Below, one piece after another: positions 9,528 through 19,750 of a stretch of 64,000 nucleotides of DNA. The translations under genes and the position numbers were made by a program. Numbering within the stretch: the stretch's first letter is position 1; each line of letters starts with the position of its first letter. The notes beneath the pieces were generated by a model. The model saw nothing but the letters and a program-made list of their open reading frames with translations. It did no database searches and was not told the origin of the DNA. Origin of the DNA: Streptomyces venezuelae (GTDB lineage Bacteria; Actinomycetota; Actinomycetes; Streptomycetales; Streptomycetaceae); assembly GCF_008642335.1 (NCBI RefSeq), contig NZ_CP029191.1, positions 124,001-188,000 on the forward strand, given 5' to 3'.

Positions 9528-12500
9528 GGGCGGCCTCCGGCGTTGAAGTAGCTGGCCTGGGGGTGGTGCAGGACGAGCGCGTCGGTGGACTGTTCGGGGT
9601 GCAGCTGGAATTCCTCGGAGAGGTGGACGCCGATGCGTTCGGGCCGCAGCAGGGCGGCGATCTTGGCGCGGTCGGCCAGGTCGGGGCAGGCGGGGTAGCC
9701 CAGCGAGTAGCGGCAGCCCTGGTACTGGGTGCGGAACATGCCCGCGATGTCGTCCGGGTCCCCGGCGTTGATGCCGAGTTCGGCGCGTACCCGGGCGTGC
9801 CAGTACTCCGCGAGGGCCTCGGCGAGCTGGACGGACAGGCCGTGCAGTTCGAGGTAGTCGCGGTAGGAGTCGGCGGCGAACAGTTCGGCGGTGGCCTCGC
9901 CGATCTTCGAGCCGACGGTGACCACCTGCAGCCCCACCACGTCGATCTCGCCGGACTCCTCGGGGCGGAAGAAGTCGGCCAGGCACAGCCGGCGCCCGCG
10001 CGGCTGGCGGGGGAAGGTGAAGCGGGTGTGTTCGGCGCCGGCCTCGTCCAGCAGGATCAGGTCCTCGCCCTTGGACACGCAGCGGAAGTAGCCGTGCACG
10101 ACGGCGGCTTCGAGCAGGTTGTCGGTCTGCAGCTTCTCCAGGAGCCCGCGCAGGCGGGGCCGCCCCTCGCTCTCCACCAGTTCCTCGTAGGTGGGTCCGT
10201 GGCCGGTGCGGTTCTGCTTGAGGCCCCACTGGCCCTTGAACAGGGCGTCCTCGTCCAGCCAGGAGGCGTACTCCTTGAGGGGGATGCCCTTGATGACGCG
10301 GGTGCCCCAGAACGGCGGCGTGGGCAGCGGGTTGTCGACGGCGACGTCGGAGCGGGAGGGGCCCTCGGGCTCCTCGACGGCCACGGGGGCATCGCGCTTG
10401 GGCACCCGGCGCTGCTTGAGCTCGGGCAGGCTCGCGCCGGGCACGCCGCGCTTGACCGCGATGAGGGCGTCCATCAGGCGCAGCCCTTCGAACGCGTCGC
10501 GGGCGTAGCGCACTTCGCCCTCGTAGATCTCGTGCAGGTCCTGCTCGACGTAGGCGCGGGTGAGGGCGGCGCCGCCCAGGATGACGGGGTAGTCGGCGGC
10601 CATCTGGCGCTGGTTGAGCTCCTCCAGGTTCTCCTTCATGATCACCGTGGACTTGACCAGCAGCCCGGACATGCCGATCACATCGGCCTTGTGCTCGGCG
10701 GCGGCGTCCAGGATCGCGGCGACCGGCTGCTTGATGCCGAGGTTGACGACGTTGTAGCCGTTGTTGGACAAGATGATGTCGACGAGGTTCTTGCCGATGT
10801 CGTGCACGTCGCCGCGGACGGTGGCCAGCACGATGGTGCCCTTGCCCTCCGCGTCCGACTTCTCCATGTGCGGCTCCAGGTGCGCCACCGCCGTCTTCAT
10901 CACCTCGGCGGACTGCAGCACGAAGGGCAGCTGCATCTGCCCGGAGCCGAACAGCTCACCGACGACCTTCATGCCCTCCAGCAGGGTGTTGTTGACGATG
11001 TCCAGCGCGGGGGTGTCCTGCAGGGCTTCGTCGAGGTCGGCCTCCAGGCCGTTCTTCTCGCCGTCGATGATGCGCCGCTGCAACCGCTCGTCCAATGGCA
11101 GGGCGAGGAGTTCCTCGGCCTTGCCCGCCTTCATCGACTTCGTCGAGACGCCCTCGAAGAGCTCCATCAGCTTTTGCAGCGGGTCATAACCCTCGGCGCG
11201 CCGGTCGTAGATCAGGTCGAGGGCGACCTTGACCTGCTCCTCCTCCAGCCGCGCGATCGGCAGGATCTTCGAGGCGTGCACGATCGCCGAATCCAGACCC
11301 GCCTTCACACACTCGTCCAGGAAGACGGAGTTGAGGACCACGCGCGCGGCCGGGTTGAGGCCGAAGGAGATGTTGGACAGGCCCAGCGTGGTCTGCACGT
11401 CCGGGTGACGCTTCTTCAGCTCACGGATCGCCTCGATGGTGGCGATACCGTCCTTGCGGGACTCCTCCTGACCCGTGCAGATCGTAAAGGTCAGGGTGTC
11501 GATGAGGAGGTCCGACTCCTGAATGCCCCAGTTCGTCGTCAAGTCCTCGATCAGGCGCTCGGCGATGGCGACCTTGTGCTCGGGGGTGCGGGCCTGGCCC
11601 TCCTCGTCGATGGTCAGCGCGATCAGCGCCGCGCCGTGCTCCCTGGCCAGCGCGGTGACCTTCGCGAAGCGGGATTCGGGGCCGTCGCCGTCCTCGTAGT
11701 TGACGGAGTTGATGACCGCGCGGCCGCCCAGCTTCTCCAGGCCGGCCTGGATGACGGGGACCTCGGTGGAGTCCAGGACGATGGGCAGCGTGGAGGCGGT
11801 GGCGAAGCGCCCGGCCAGCTCCTCCATGTCGGCCACGCCGTCGCGGCCCACGTAGTCCACGCACAGGTCCAGCATGTGCGCGCCCTCACGGATCTGATCG
11901 CGCGCCATCTCCACACAGTCGTCCCAGCGCCCCTCCAGCATCGCCTCGCGGAACTTCTTGGAGCCGTTGGCGTTGGTGCGCTCCCCGATCGCCAGGTAGG
12001 CGGTGTCCTGGCGGAAGGGGACGGTCTGGTAGAGGGAGGCGGCGCCGGGTTCGGGGTGCGGGGTGCGGGCGGGCGGGGTCAGGCCGCGGACGCGTTCGAC
12101 GACCTGGCGCAGGTGTTCTGGGGTGGTGCCGCAGCAGCCGCCGACCAGGGAGAGGCCGTAGTCGCGGACGAAGGTCTCCTGGGCGTCGGCCAGTCCGTCG
12201 GGGTCCAGCGGGAAGTGCGCGCCGTTCTTGGTCAGGACGGGCAGGCCGGCGTTGGGCATGCACAGCAGCGGGATGCGGGCGTGGCGGGCCAGGTGGCGCA
12301 GGTGCTCGGTCATCTCGGCGGGGCCGGTGGAGCAGTTCAGGCCGATCATGTCGATGCCCAGGGGTTCGAGCACGGTCAGCGCGGCGCCGATCTCTGAGCC
12401 CAGGAGCATGGTGCCGGTGGTCTCGAAGGCCAGGGAGCACACCAGGGGCAGGTCCAGGCCGGCCTGGGTCAGGGCGCGGCGGGCGCCCAGGACGGCGGCC

Positions 12501-13051
12501 TTGGTCTGCAGCAGGTCCTGGGTGGTCTCCACGATGAGCAGGTCGGCGCCGCCGGCGATGAGGCCTTCGGCGTTGGCCTGGAAGCCGTCGCGCAGGGTGG
12601 TGAAGTCGGTGTGGCCCAGGGTGGGGAGTTTGGTGCCGGGGCCCATCGAGCCGAGCACGAAGCGCTGGCGGCCGTCGCCGGCGTCGCATTCGTCGGCGAC
12701 CTGGCGGGCGATGTGGGCGCCGGCCCGGGAGAGTTCGAAGATGCGGTCGGCGATGTCGTACTCGTTCAGTGCGGCGTGGTTGGCGCCGAAGGTGTTGGTC
12801 TCCACGCAGTCCACGCCGGCCGCGAAGTAGGCCTGGTGCACCGAGCGCACGATGTCGGGGCGGGTGACGTTGAGGATCTCGTTGCAGCCCTCGAGCTGTT
12901 GGAAGTCGCCCAGGGTGGGGTCCTGGGCCTGGAGCATGGTGCCCATCGCGCCGTCGGCGACCACCACGCGGGTGGCGAGGGCCTCGCGGAGGGCGGCGGC
13001 GCGGGCGCGCGGCGTGCGGCCGGGCGTGCTGGGTGTGCTGGGTGTGCTCAT
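9524..13051 (-). CDS. metH: Cobalamin-dependent methionine synthase
   Basis: Transfers the methyl of methyl-THF to homocysteine through cobalamin. The 1175 residues hold all four modules: homocysteine domain with zinc ligands in [10 protein letters not shown] and [13 protein letters not shown]; pterin domain beginning around [20 protein letters not shown]12 cap and B12 domain with the cobalt-ligand motif [15 protein letters not shown]; and a C-terminal AdoMet reactivation domain with VVHGYFRC and [13 protein letters not shown] 13051 overlaps the adenosine kinase stop as ATGA and its own stop overlaps metF in the same way. No B12 riboswitch was recognised inside the operon. Confidence 0.97.
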   Translation of the reverse strand: MSTPSTPSTPGRTPRARAAALREALATRVVVADGAMGTMLQAQDPTLGDFQQLEGCNEILNVTRPDIVRSVHQAYFAAGVDCVETNTFGANHAALNEYDIADRIFELSRAGAHIARQVADECDAGDGRQRFVLGSMGPGTKLPTLGHTDFTTLRDGFQANAEGLIAGGADLLIVETTQDLLQTKAAVLGARRALTQAGLDLPLVCSLAFETTGTMLLGSEIGAALTVLEPLGIDMIGLNCSTGPAEMTEHLRHLARHARIPLLCMPNAGLPVLTKNGAHFPLDPDGLADAQETFVRDYGLSLVGGCCGTTPEHLRQVVERVRGLTPPARTPHPEPGAASLYQTVPFRQDTAYLAIGERTNANGSKKFREAMLEGRWDDCVEMARDQIREGAHMLDLCVDYVGRDGVADMEELAGRFATASTLPIVLDSTEVPVIQAGLEKLGGRAVINSVNYEDGDGPESRFAKVTALAREHGAALIALTIDEEGQARTPEHKVAIAERLIEDLTTNWGIQESDLLIDTLTFTICTGQEESRKDGIATIEAIRELKKRHPDVQTTLGLSNISFGLNPAARVVLNSVFLDECVKAGLDSAIVHASKILPIARLEEEQVKVALDLIYDRRAEGYDPLQKLMELFEGVSTKSMKAGKAEELLALPLDERLQRRIIDGEKNGLEADLDEALQDTPALDIVNNTLLEGMKVVGELFGSGQMQLPFVLQSAEVMKTAVAHLEPHMEKSDAEGKGTIVLATVRGDVHDIGKNLVDIILSNNGYNVVNLGIKQPVAAILDAAAEHKADVIGMSGLLVKSTVIMKENLEELNQRQMAADYPVILGGAALTRAYVEQDLHEIYEGEVRYARDAFEGLRLMDALIAVKRGVPGASLPELKQRRVPKRDAPVAVEEPEGPSRSDVAVDNPLPTPPFWGTRVIKGIPLKEYASWLDEDALFKGQWGLKQNRTGHGPTYEELVESEGRPRLRGLLEKLQTDNLLEAAVVHGYFRCVSKGEDLILLDEAGAEHTRFTFPRQPRGRRLCLADFFRPEESGEIDVVGLQVVTVGSKIGEATAELFAADSYRDYLELHGLSVQLAEALAEYWHARVRAELGINAGDPDDIAGMFRTQYQGCRYSLGYPACPDLADRAKIAALLRPERIGVHLSEEFQLHPEQSTDALVLHHPQASYFNAGGRP

Positions 13052-14031
13052 GCGGTCCCCTCGAGCCGCGCCTCCAGGGCGCGGGCGGCGCCGGCTCCGT
13101 AGGTCTGGTCGATGCGGGCGCTCAGGTCGGCGGGGATGAGTTTGTACTCCTGGGTGCCGACCGATTCCAGGACGGTGGTGGCCAGGGCGCAGCCGAGCTG
13201 GGCGGCGCGTTCGTGGGGCAGTTCCCAGGCGGTGCCGGCCAGGAATCCGGCGCGGAAGGCGTCGCCGGCGCCGGTGGGGTCGGCGATCTTGTCGGTGGGG
13301 ACGGCGGGCACGGGCAGCCGGGGGCAGCCGGCGCGGGCCAGGGAGACGCCGCCGGCGCCCAGGGTGGTGATCCAGGTGCCGACGCGGTCCAGGAGCTGCT
13401 GTTCGCTCCAGCCGGTGCGCTCCAGCAGCAGGGCGGCCTCGTATTCGTTGGTGAACAGCCAGCGGGCGCCGTCCACCAGGCGGCGGGCCTGCTCGCCGTC
13501 CAGGCGGGCCAGTTGCTGGGAGGGGTCGGCGGCCACCGGGATGTTCAGGCGGTGGGCGGCGGCGGTGTGGCGCAGCATGGCCTGGGGGTCGTCGGCGCCG
13601 ATCAGGACGAGGCCGGGCGGGCCGGTGCGGGCGGTGACCTCGGCCAGGTCGATGTGGGAGGCCTCGGCCATGGCGCCGGCGTAGAAGGTGGCGATCTGGT
13701 TCTGGTCCTGGTCGGTGGTGCACACGAAGCGGGCGGTGTGCAGGGTGTCGCTGACCTGGACGGCGCCGGTGTCCACGCCGTGGTCGCGCAGCCAGTGGCC
13801 GTAGTCGGTGAAGTCCAGGCCGGCGGCGCCGATCAGGATCGGGTCCAGGCCGAGCAGGCCCAGGCCGAAGGCGATGTTGGCGCCGACGCCGCCGCGGCGC
13901 ACCTCCAGGCGGTCGGCGAGGAAGGACAAGGAGACCCGCTCCAGCTGTTCTTTGAGCAGCTGTTCGGCGAAGCGTCCGGGAAAGACCATCAGGTGGTCGG
14001 TGGCGATCGATCCGGTCACGGCGATACGCAC
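13048..14031 (-). CDS. PfkB-family adenosine kinase
   Basis: Phosphorylates adenosine released by AhcY to AMP, pulling the SAM cycle forward. The 327-residue protein has the PfkB signatures: RGGVGANIAFGLGLLGLDP near residue 45 and the ATP/anion-hole motif DPTGAGDAFRAGFLAG with its catalytic Asp near the C-terminus. GTG 14031 has AAGGAG nine bases upstream. Its stop overlaps the metH start. The family also covers ribokinases and fructokinases; adenosine is inferred from the metK/metH/ahcY company and from similarity to actinobacterial adenosine kinases. Confidence 0.88.
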   Translation of the reverse strand: MRIAVTGSIATDHLMVFPGRFAEQLLKEQLERVSLSFLADRLEVRRGGVGANIAFGLGLLGLDPILIGAAGLDFTDYGHWLRDHGVDTGAVQVSDTLHTARFVCTTDQDQNQIATFYAGAMAEASHIDLAEVTARTGPPGLVLIGADDPQAMLRHTAAAHRLNIPVAADPSQQLARLDGEQARRLVDGARWLFTNEYEAALLLERTGWSEQQLLDRVGTWITTLGAGGVSLARAGCPRLPVPAVPTDKIADPTGAGDAFRAGFLAGTAWELPHERAAQLGCALATTVLESVGTQEYKLIPADLSARIDQTYGAGAARALEARLEGTA

Positions 14032-14247
14032 GGCAAGGCACTCCTTGAAGCTGGGTGGGTCGGCGGTGTGGGGCCGGCCGCCCCCGCCCCCGCTTGGTTG
14101 CGGGCGCCGGGCGGGCGCGCCCGGGGGGGGCGGCCGGTGGCCGCGCCCGGGGGGGCGGCCGGTGGCCGAAGAGCGGCACGGGGGCCAGGGCCGGGGGCGG
14201 GGGCGGGCCGGGCCGAGGGAGGGGCCGCAGTTCGGGAGGGCGGCGGG
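14032..14247. repeat. Spacer with a duplicated GC block
   Basis: Short gap between metK and the adenosine kinase. It holds GGCGGCCGGTGGCCG twice with long C/G runs around it. The two genes are probably still co-transcribed. Confidence 0.5.
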
Positions 14248-15462
<1,215 letters not shown>

Positions 15463-15545
15463 GGCTCTCCTGGCGGGAGGGGGTGGGTGTGGGTGGTGGT
15501 GGCTGGGAAGGGGGCGGTGGCCGGGGGCGGGCAGCCCTGGGGGCG

Positions 15546-15840
15546 GTGCAACTCCAGTGACGGGCCCGCGGGGTTGCATCCACACGCCGCGCGCGGATCC
15601 CGGGGGGCCCTCCGGGGGTGCAACTCCCCTGGCGGCGCGCAGGACTTGCGTACCCACGCCGCGCGTGGCGCCGTGGGCGCGCGCCCTGCGGGGGCGCACC
15701 TCCCGTGGCGGTGCGCAGGGTTACGTACGCACGTCGCGTGCGGGCCCGGGGGCGGCCGCCGGGCGCGGGAGGCCCCCGGGGGGCGCGACCCCCGCGCGGT
15801 GGTACGCGGAGTTGCGTACGCACGCCGCGCCGGCCGGGGG
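15546..15840. repeat. Four degenerate direct repeats upstream of metK, each with a TGCGTACGCA-like core
   Basis: Repeat units begin near 15546, 15619, 15694 and 15783 with GTGCAACTCC or GCGCGACCCC, and each continues into a core near TTGCGTACGCACGCCGCG. The cores are TGCATCCACA 15575, TGCGTACCCA 15647, TACGTACGCA 15722 and the perfect palindrome TGCGTACGCA 15813. The array occupies the only space available for the metK operon promoter (gap 15463-15982). It could be repeated operator sites or a minisatellite. Confidence 0.75.
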
Positions 15841-15982
15841 CGGCCGGGGGCGTCGGGGAAACCGCCCCGCTCCCCTCCCCCGCTCCCGGGCCGGGGGCAC
15901 CGACTCCGGTGGCGGTCTGGGGGGGGTGGCGCCCCGCCGGTCCCCCGGCCGCCGGGCCCCGGGGGGGGCCGGGCCGGGCGGG

Positions 15983-17572
15983 TCAGGCGGGGTCGGGCAG
16001 GTGGTGGCGGAGCTGCTGGGTCAGGGCGATGCGCTGGACCTTGAGGGTGGCGGTGCGCGGCAGGTCGGCCTGCGGGAGCTGGACGGGGTCGGCGAGCTGG
16101 GGGAAGTCGGTGACCGCGGCGCGCCAGCGGGCGCGGTCCAGGGGGGCGTCGTCGGTGGTGCAGACGACGGGGACGGGCCGGTCGTCGGGGCCGGTGACCA
16201 CGACCAGTTCGCTCAGTTCCGCCAGCCGTCCCAGGACGACGTCCTCGATCTCGAGGGAGCTGCGCACGCCGTCGATCATGTCGACTTCGCGGTCGAGCAT
16301 GTGCAGGCAGCCCAGTTTGGTGCGGTAGCCGACGTCGCCGGTGCGCCACCAGGCGCCGTTGCGGTTGGTGTCGTAGCGGTCCTGTTCGGCGTGGTAGGTC
16401 TTGGCCAGGCCGGGCCAGGCGACCTCGATGAAGCCGGGGTTGGTGGGCGAGGGGGTCTTGCCGTTGCGGCTGACGACGCGGACCCTGGCGGCGCCGGCGG
16501 GCATGGCCCAGCCCACGCAGCGGCCGTTGGCCTTGTGGGCGGAGTTGCGGAAGTAGGCGCGGCCGACGGCGGGGCCGACCTCGCTCTGTCCGTAGATCTG
16601 GAAGAACAGGGCGCCGGGGCGGTCGGAGGCGTTGAGCAGCCGGCCCATGGTGCGCGGGTGGATGGCGTCGAAGGTGCTGCTGAAGACCTTCACCGAGGCG
16701 AAGGGGCGGCGCGGGTCGCCGGCCAGGTCTTCCCAGTCCATCAGGGAGTTGGGCAGGGCCTCGACGAAGCCGGGGCGGTGGGCCAGGAACTGCTCGGCGA
16801 CGCTGTCGGGGTCGGATTCGTTCATGAGGAGGATCGGGAGCTGTTTGAGCAGGGCCAGGGACATCGCCGCGACCATCCGGGAGTGCACGAAGGGGATGTG
16901 GATGGCGACGGTGTCCTTGCGGCGCAGCAGGGTGAGCAGGCGCCACTGCGGGACCAGGCGGATGCCCTGGGTGCGGGGGGTGTGCACGACGAGTTTGGGC
17001 AGGCCGGTGGTGCCGGAGGTGTGGGTGATGACGGCGGCCTCGTCGATGGGGCGCACGACCGGGGCGACGCGGGGGGCGTGGGCGAGGCGGGCCAGGGACT
17101 GGGTGCCCTCGCGTTCACCGGCGGTGATCAGGACGTGCCGGGTGAGGTCGGCCAGGGCTTCCTTGGCCAGGCCCGCGTCGAGTTTGGGCAGGTCGGTCAG
17201 GAGGCTGGGGCGTTCCAGGCGCTGCATGAGGGCGGCGACGGTGGGGGCGTCCAGGGCGGGCGAGAGCATCACCGGGACGGCGCCGATGCGGGAGGCGGCG
17301 GCGCCCAGCATCCAGATGTCGGCGTTGGCGCTCTTGTGGATGACCAGGTGTTCGTCGGGGCGGATGCCGGCCGCCCACAGGCGGGCGGCCAGGTCGTCGA
17401 TGGCCTCGGCGAACTCGGCCAGGGTCAGGCGCCGGCCGGCCTGGGGCAGGACGTGCAGGTCGTGGTCGAGGGTGATGGGGATGGAGCCGTTGACGGCGGC
17501 GGCCATCTCCGGCAGGAGACCGAGGTGCAGACCGCGCTTTTGGATCGATGCGTAGACCGTGGAGCCCTTCAT
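15983..17572 (-). CDS. ANL-superfamily AMP-forming ligase, possible diazotase
   Basis: A 529-residue adenylating enzyme. Core motifs are complete: THTSGTTGLPKLVVHT (A3), FFQIYGQSEVGPAVG (A5), WWRTGDVGYRTKLGCLHMLD (A7), REVDMIDGVRSSLEIEDVV (A8) and the A10 lysine in ATLKVQRIAL. ATG 17572 has AAGGAGACAGCCCCG upstream. There is no carrier domain and none in the window, so it acts on a free substrate. The family makes acyl-CoAs or acyl-adenylates, but close members in cremeomycin and avenalumic acid pathways diazotise aromatic amines with nitrite. With an aminotransferase alongside, removal of the amino group is an attractive inference. No CreD/CreE-type nitrite genes are visible. Confidence 0.8.
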   Translation of the reverse strand: MKGSTVYASIQKRGLHLGLLPEMAAAVNGSIPITLDHDLHVLPQAGRRLTLAEFAEAIDDLAARLWAAGIRPDEHLVIHKSANADIWMLGAAASRIGAVPVMLSPALDAPTVAALMQRLERPSLLTDLPKLDAGLAKEALADLTRHVLITAGEREGTQSLARLAHAPRVAPVVRPIDEAAVITHTSGTTGLPKLVVHTPRTQGIRLVPQWRLLTLLRRKDTVAIHIPFVHSRMVAAMSLALLKQLPILLMNESDPDSVAEQFLAHRPGFVEALPNSLMDWEDLAGDPRRPFASVKVFSSTFDAIHPRTMGRLLNASDRPGALFFQIYGQSEVGPAVGRAYFRNSAHKANGRCVGWAMPAGAARVRVVSRNGKTPSPTNPGFIEVAWPGLAKTYHAEQDRYDTNRNGAWWRTGDVGYRTKLGCLHMLDREVDMIDGVRSSLEIEDVVLGRLAELSELVVVTGPDDRPVPVVCTTDDAPLDRARWRAAVTDFPQLADPVQLPQADLPRTATLKVQRIALTQQLRHHLPDPA

Positions 17573-18000
17573 CGGGGCTGTCTCCTTAGGTGAGGTGGCC
17601 GGACGGCGACGGGATGGGGGCCCCGGGGCGGGGCCGGGCCTTATCGGGCGGGGTGGGGCGGGTCGGGGCGGTGAGGGGGGCGGGCCCGGTGGTGGGCCGG
17701 GGTGCTGCGGCCGGGATGCTGCGGGGTGGGCCGGCCGCGGCGGAGCGGGCCCGGCCGCCCCCCGGGGGAGGGGAGGCCGGGCCTGCTCCGGCGGCGCGAC
17801 CGAGGGCGTGGCTGGTGCGACCGAGGGCTCCCGGCGGTGCGGCGGACCGGCCCCAGTGGCAAGGCCGACGCGCCCCGGCGGCGCAGCGGGCCCGCAGCAA
17901 CGACTCCGGCGCCCTGGCCCGTTGGACGCCCGGTCGAGCGGTGAGGCAGGCCGGCCGCAACGGTCAGGCGGGCAGGCCCGGCGGTGGGCCGCGCCGGCCA
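17573..18000. other. GC-rich gap upstream of the ANL gene
   Basis: About 430 bp with no supported gene. It probably includes the promoter of the ANL gene. The sequence grades into the 88-bp repeat array to its right. Confidence 0.5.
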
Positions 18001-18600
18001 CGGCGATGTGGGCGGCGGCCACCGCGACAGTGCAGCGGGGCCACCACGGCGGTGCGACCGCCCCCAACGGCGGGGCAGCCCCCACGGCGCGGCCGACAGC
18101 CACCACGACAGCGCAGCAGGGCCGCCACGAACAGCGCGACCGACACACCCCAACAGCGGGGCAGCCCGGCCCCACCGCGCGGCCGACGGCCACTGCGACG
18201 GCGCAGCGGAGCCGCCACGGCGATGCGACCGCCCCCCAACGGCGGGGCAACCCGCCCCCACGGCGCGGCCGACAGCCACCGCGACAGTGCAGCGGAGCCG
18301 CCACGGCGATGCGACCGCCCCCCAACAGCGGAGCAGCCCACCCCCACGGCGGTGTGGCCGACGGCCACCACGACAGTGCAGCGGGGCCGCCACGATGGCG
18401 CGACCGCCCCCAACGGCGGGGCAGCCCACCCCCACGGCGGCGCGGCCGACGGCCACCACGACAGTGCAACGGGGCCGCCACGGCGATGCGACCGACACAC
18501 CCCAACAGCAGGGCAGCCCGCCACGGCGGCGCGGCCGACACCCACCGCGACAGTGCAGCGGCCGCCACGGCGGTGCGACCGACACTCCCCCCAGCACGCG
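18001..18600. repeat. Seven-copy minisatellite with a unit of about 88 bp
   Basis: The marker GGCCGACRGCCACCRCGACA recurs at 18091, 18181, 18267, 18356, 18444 and 18533, with one more diverged copy before 18091. Spacings are 90, 86, 89, 88 and 89 bp. Each copy also contains GCAGCGGRGCCGCCACGGCG and CCCCAACGGCGGGGCAGCCC. There are no unique spacers, so it is not a CRISPR. Indels between copies break any common frame, so it is not a repeat protein. Confidence 0.9.
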
Positions 18601-18958
18601 GTGGCGCGGGCCCGCCGCAACCGCGAAGTTGCTGCCCCCCGCCGTGCAGCGGGCCGGGCCGGATGTTGGGCCCCCCGGGGTGCGCCGCCGGTGTGGTCGG
18701 CCGAGGTGTGGAGCGGGCCGGGGTGCCGGGTCCCTGGGCCGGACGGGCTGGGTGGCGGGGAGGAAAATTTTTGGGGGGCGGGCTCACATTGTGCGGGGCT
18801 GTGTCGTCGGAGGGGTGAGGCGGACGAGGCGGACGCCGCCGGGCCGTATCGCGGGCCCGGGGGTCGCTGCCCCGGACCGCACCGGGGCGCCGGGGGCGCC
18901 CCCTCGGGCCGGGTCTGCCGACCGGCCGCGCCCCCGGCTCCGCCCACCGGCCACCGGC

Positions 18959-18996
18959 CGGGCCCGCACGGTTCTGACCGAAGCCGCGCGGGCCCG
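18959..18996 (-). terminator. Hairpin downstream of the quinone reductase
   Basis: CGGGCCCGCACGGTTC pairs with GAAGCCGCGCGGGCCCG, with one bulge and one mismatch, around a five-base loop. It follows the stronger hairpin at 19006-19040, so the transcript may end at either. Confidence 0.5.
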
Positions 18997-19005
18997 GCCG
19001 GGTTC

Positions 19006-19040
19006 ACCCACCCCCGCCCCCGGGCGGGGCGGGGGCGGGT
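19006..19040 (-). terminator. 15-bp hairpin abutting the quinone reductase stop
   Basis: ACCCACCCCCGCCCC and GGGGCGGGGGCGGGT pair with one mismatch around CGGGC. The stem touches the stop codon at 19040-19042. It is likely the end of the 23760-19040 polyketide unit. Confidence 0.65.
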
Positions 19041-19651
19041 CAGGCGGCGGCGCGGCCGGCCTTGAGCGCGGCGGTGGTGTCCACCACGCGGCGGGCCTGG
19101 TGGCGGGCGGCCTGCAGCGCGACCTCGCCGGGCGCGCCCTCGCCGGCGACGTGCGAGGTGCCGTACGGGTTGCCGGACTGGAACTGGATGGGGTCGGTGT
19201 AGCCGGGCGGCACGATGATGCCGCCCCAGTGGTAGAAGGTGTTCGACAGCGCCAGGATCGTCGACTCCTGCCCGCCGTGCGCGGTGTTGCTCGCGGTGAA
19301 CGCGGAGAACACCTTGCCCGCGATCTTGCCCGCGAACCACAGCGGGCCGGTGGTGTCGATGAACGCGCGCAGCTGGCTGGCCGGGTTGCCGAACCGGCTG
19401 GGGGTGCCGAACAGGACCGCATCCGCCCAGGCGAGGTCGTCGTGGGTGGCCTCGGCGATGTCGGTGGTGGCCGCCCGGTGCTCCACCCAGGCGGGGTTGG
19501 CGTTGACGGCGGCCTCGGGGGCGGTCTCGGCGACCTTGCGCAGCCGCACGGTGGCGCCGGCTTTCTCCGCGCCTTCGGCCACGGCCTGGGCCAGGGCGTG
19601 CACGGTGCCGGTCGCGCTGTAGTAGATGACGGACACGTTCACAGGGTCCAC
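19040..19651 (-). CDS. wrbA: WrbA-type NAD(P)H:quinone oxidoreductase
   Basis: A 203-residue flavodoxin-like FMN enzyme that reduces quinones to hydroquinones by two electrons. It has the phosphate-binding loop YYSATGTVHALAQAVAEGAE at the N-terminus, GTPSRFGNPASQLRAFIDTT in the middle and TASNTAHGGQESTILALSNT, all WrbA signatures. GTG 19651 follows GAGGAAACAGCT. It is the last gene of the type III PKS unit. A naphthohydroquinone would be the nucleophile needed for methylation or prenylation, so flaviolin-type quinone reduction is a reasonable inferred role. The gap before it holds a 14-bp repeat. Confidence 0.88.
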   Translation of the reverse strand: MDPVNVSVIYYSATGTVHALAQAVAEGAEKAGATVRLRKVAETAPEAAVNANPAWVEHRAATTDIAEATHDDLAWADAVLFGTPSRFGNPASQLRAFIDTTGPLWFAGKIAGKVFSAFTASNTAHGGQESTILALSNTFYHWGGIIVPPGYTDPIQFQSGNPYGTSHVAGEGAPGEVALQAARHQARRVVDTTAALKAGRAAA

Positions 19652-19670
19652 AGCTGTTTCCTCGTGTTCT

Positions 19671-19725
19671 GGGTGCTGAGTACTGGGTGCTGAGTACTGG
19701 GTGCTGAGTGCTCGGTGCCGGGTGC
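19671..19725. repeat. 14-bp tandem repeat GGGTGCTGAGTACT
   Basis: Units begin at 19671, 19685 and 19699, followed by a decayed copy. It lies between the methyltransferase stop and the quinone reductase start within what is probably one transcript. Confidence 0.85.
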
Positions 19726-19750
19726 CGGGTGGGCGTCGTACGCGGCGCGG

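Noticed and set aside
15463..15982. SAM or cobalamin riboswitch controlling the SAM-recycling operon
   Set aside because: No recognisable aptamer core; the sequence is explained by four direct repeats.
18001..18600. CRISPR array
   Set aside because: Copies are contiguous and similar over the whole unit; there are no short identical repeats with unique spacers and no cas genes.
17559..18818. Repeat-encoded proteins in the 88-bp array region
   Set aside because: Unit length varies between 86 and 90 bp so no frame is shared by the copies; composition is Thr/Ala/Arg noise.
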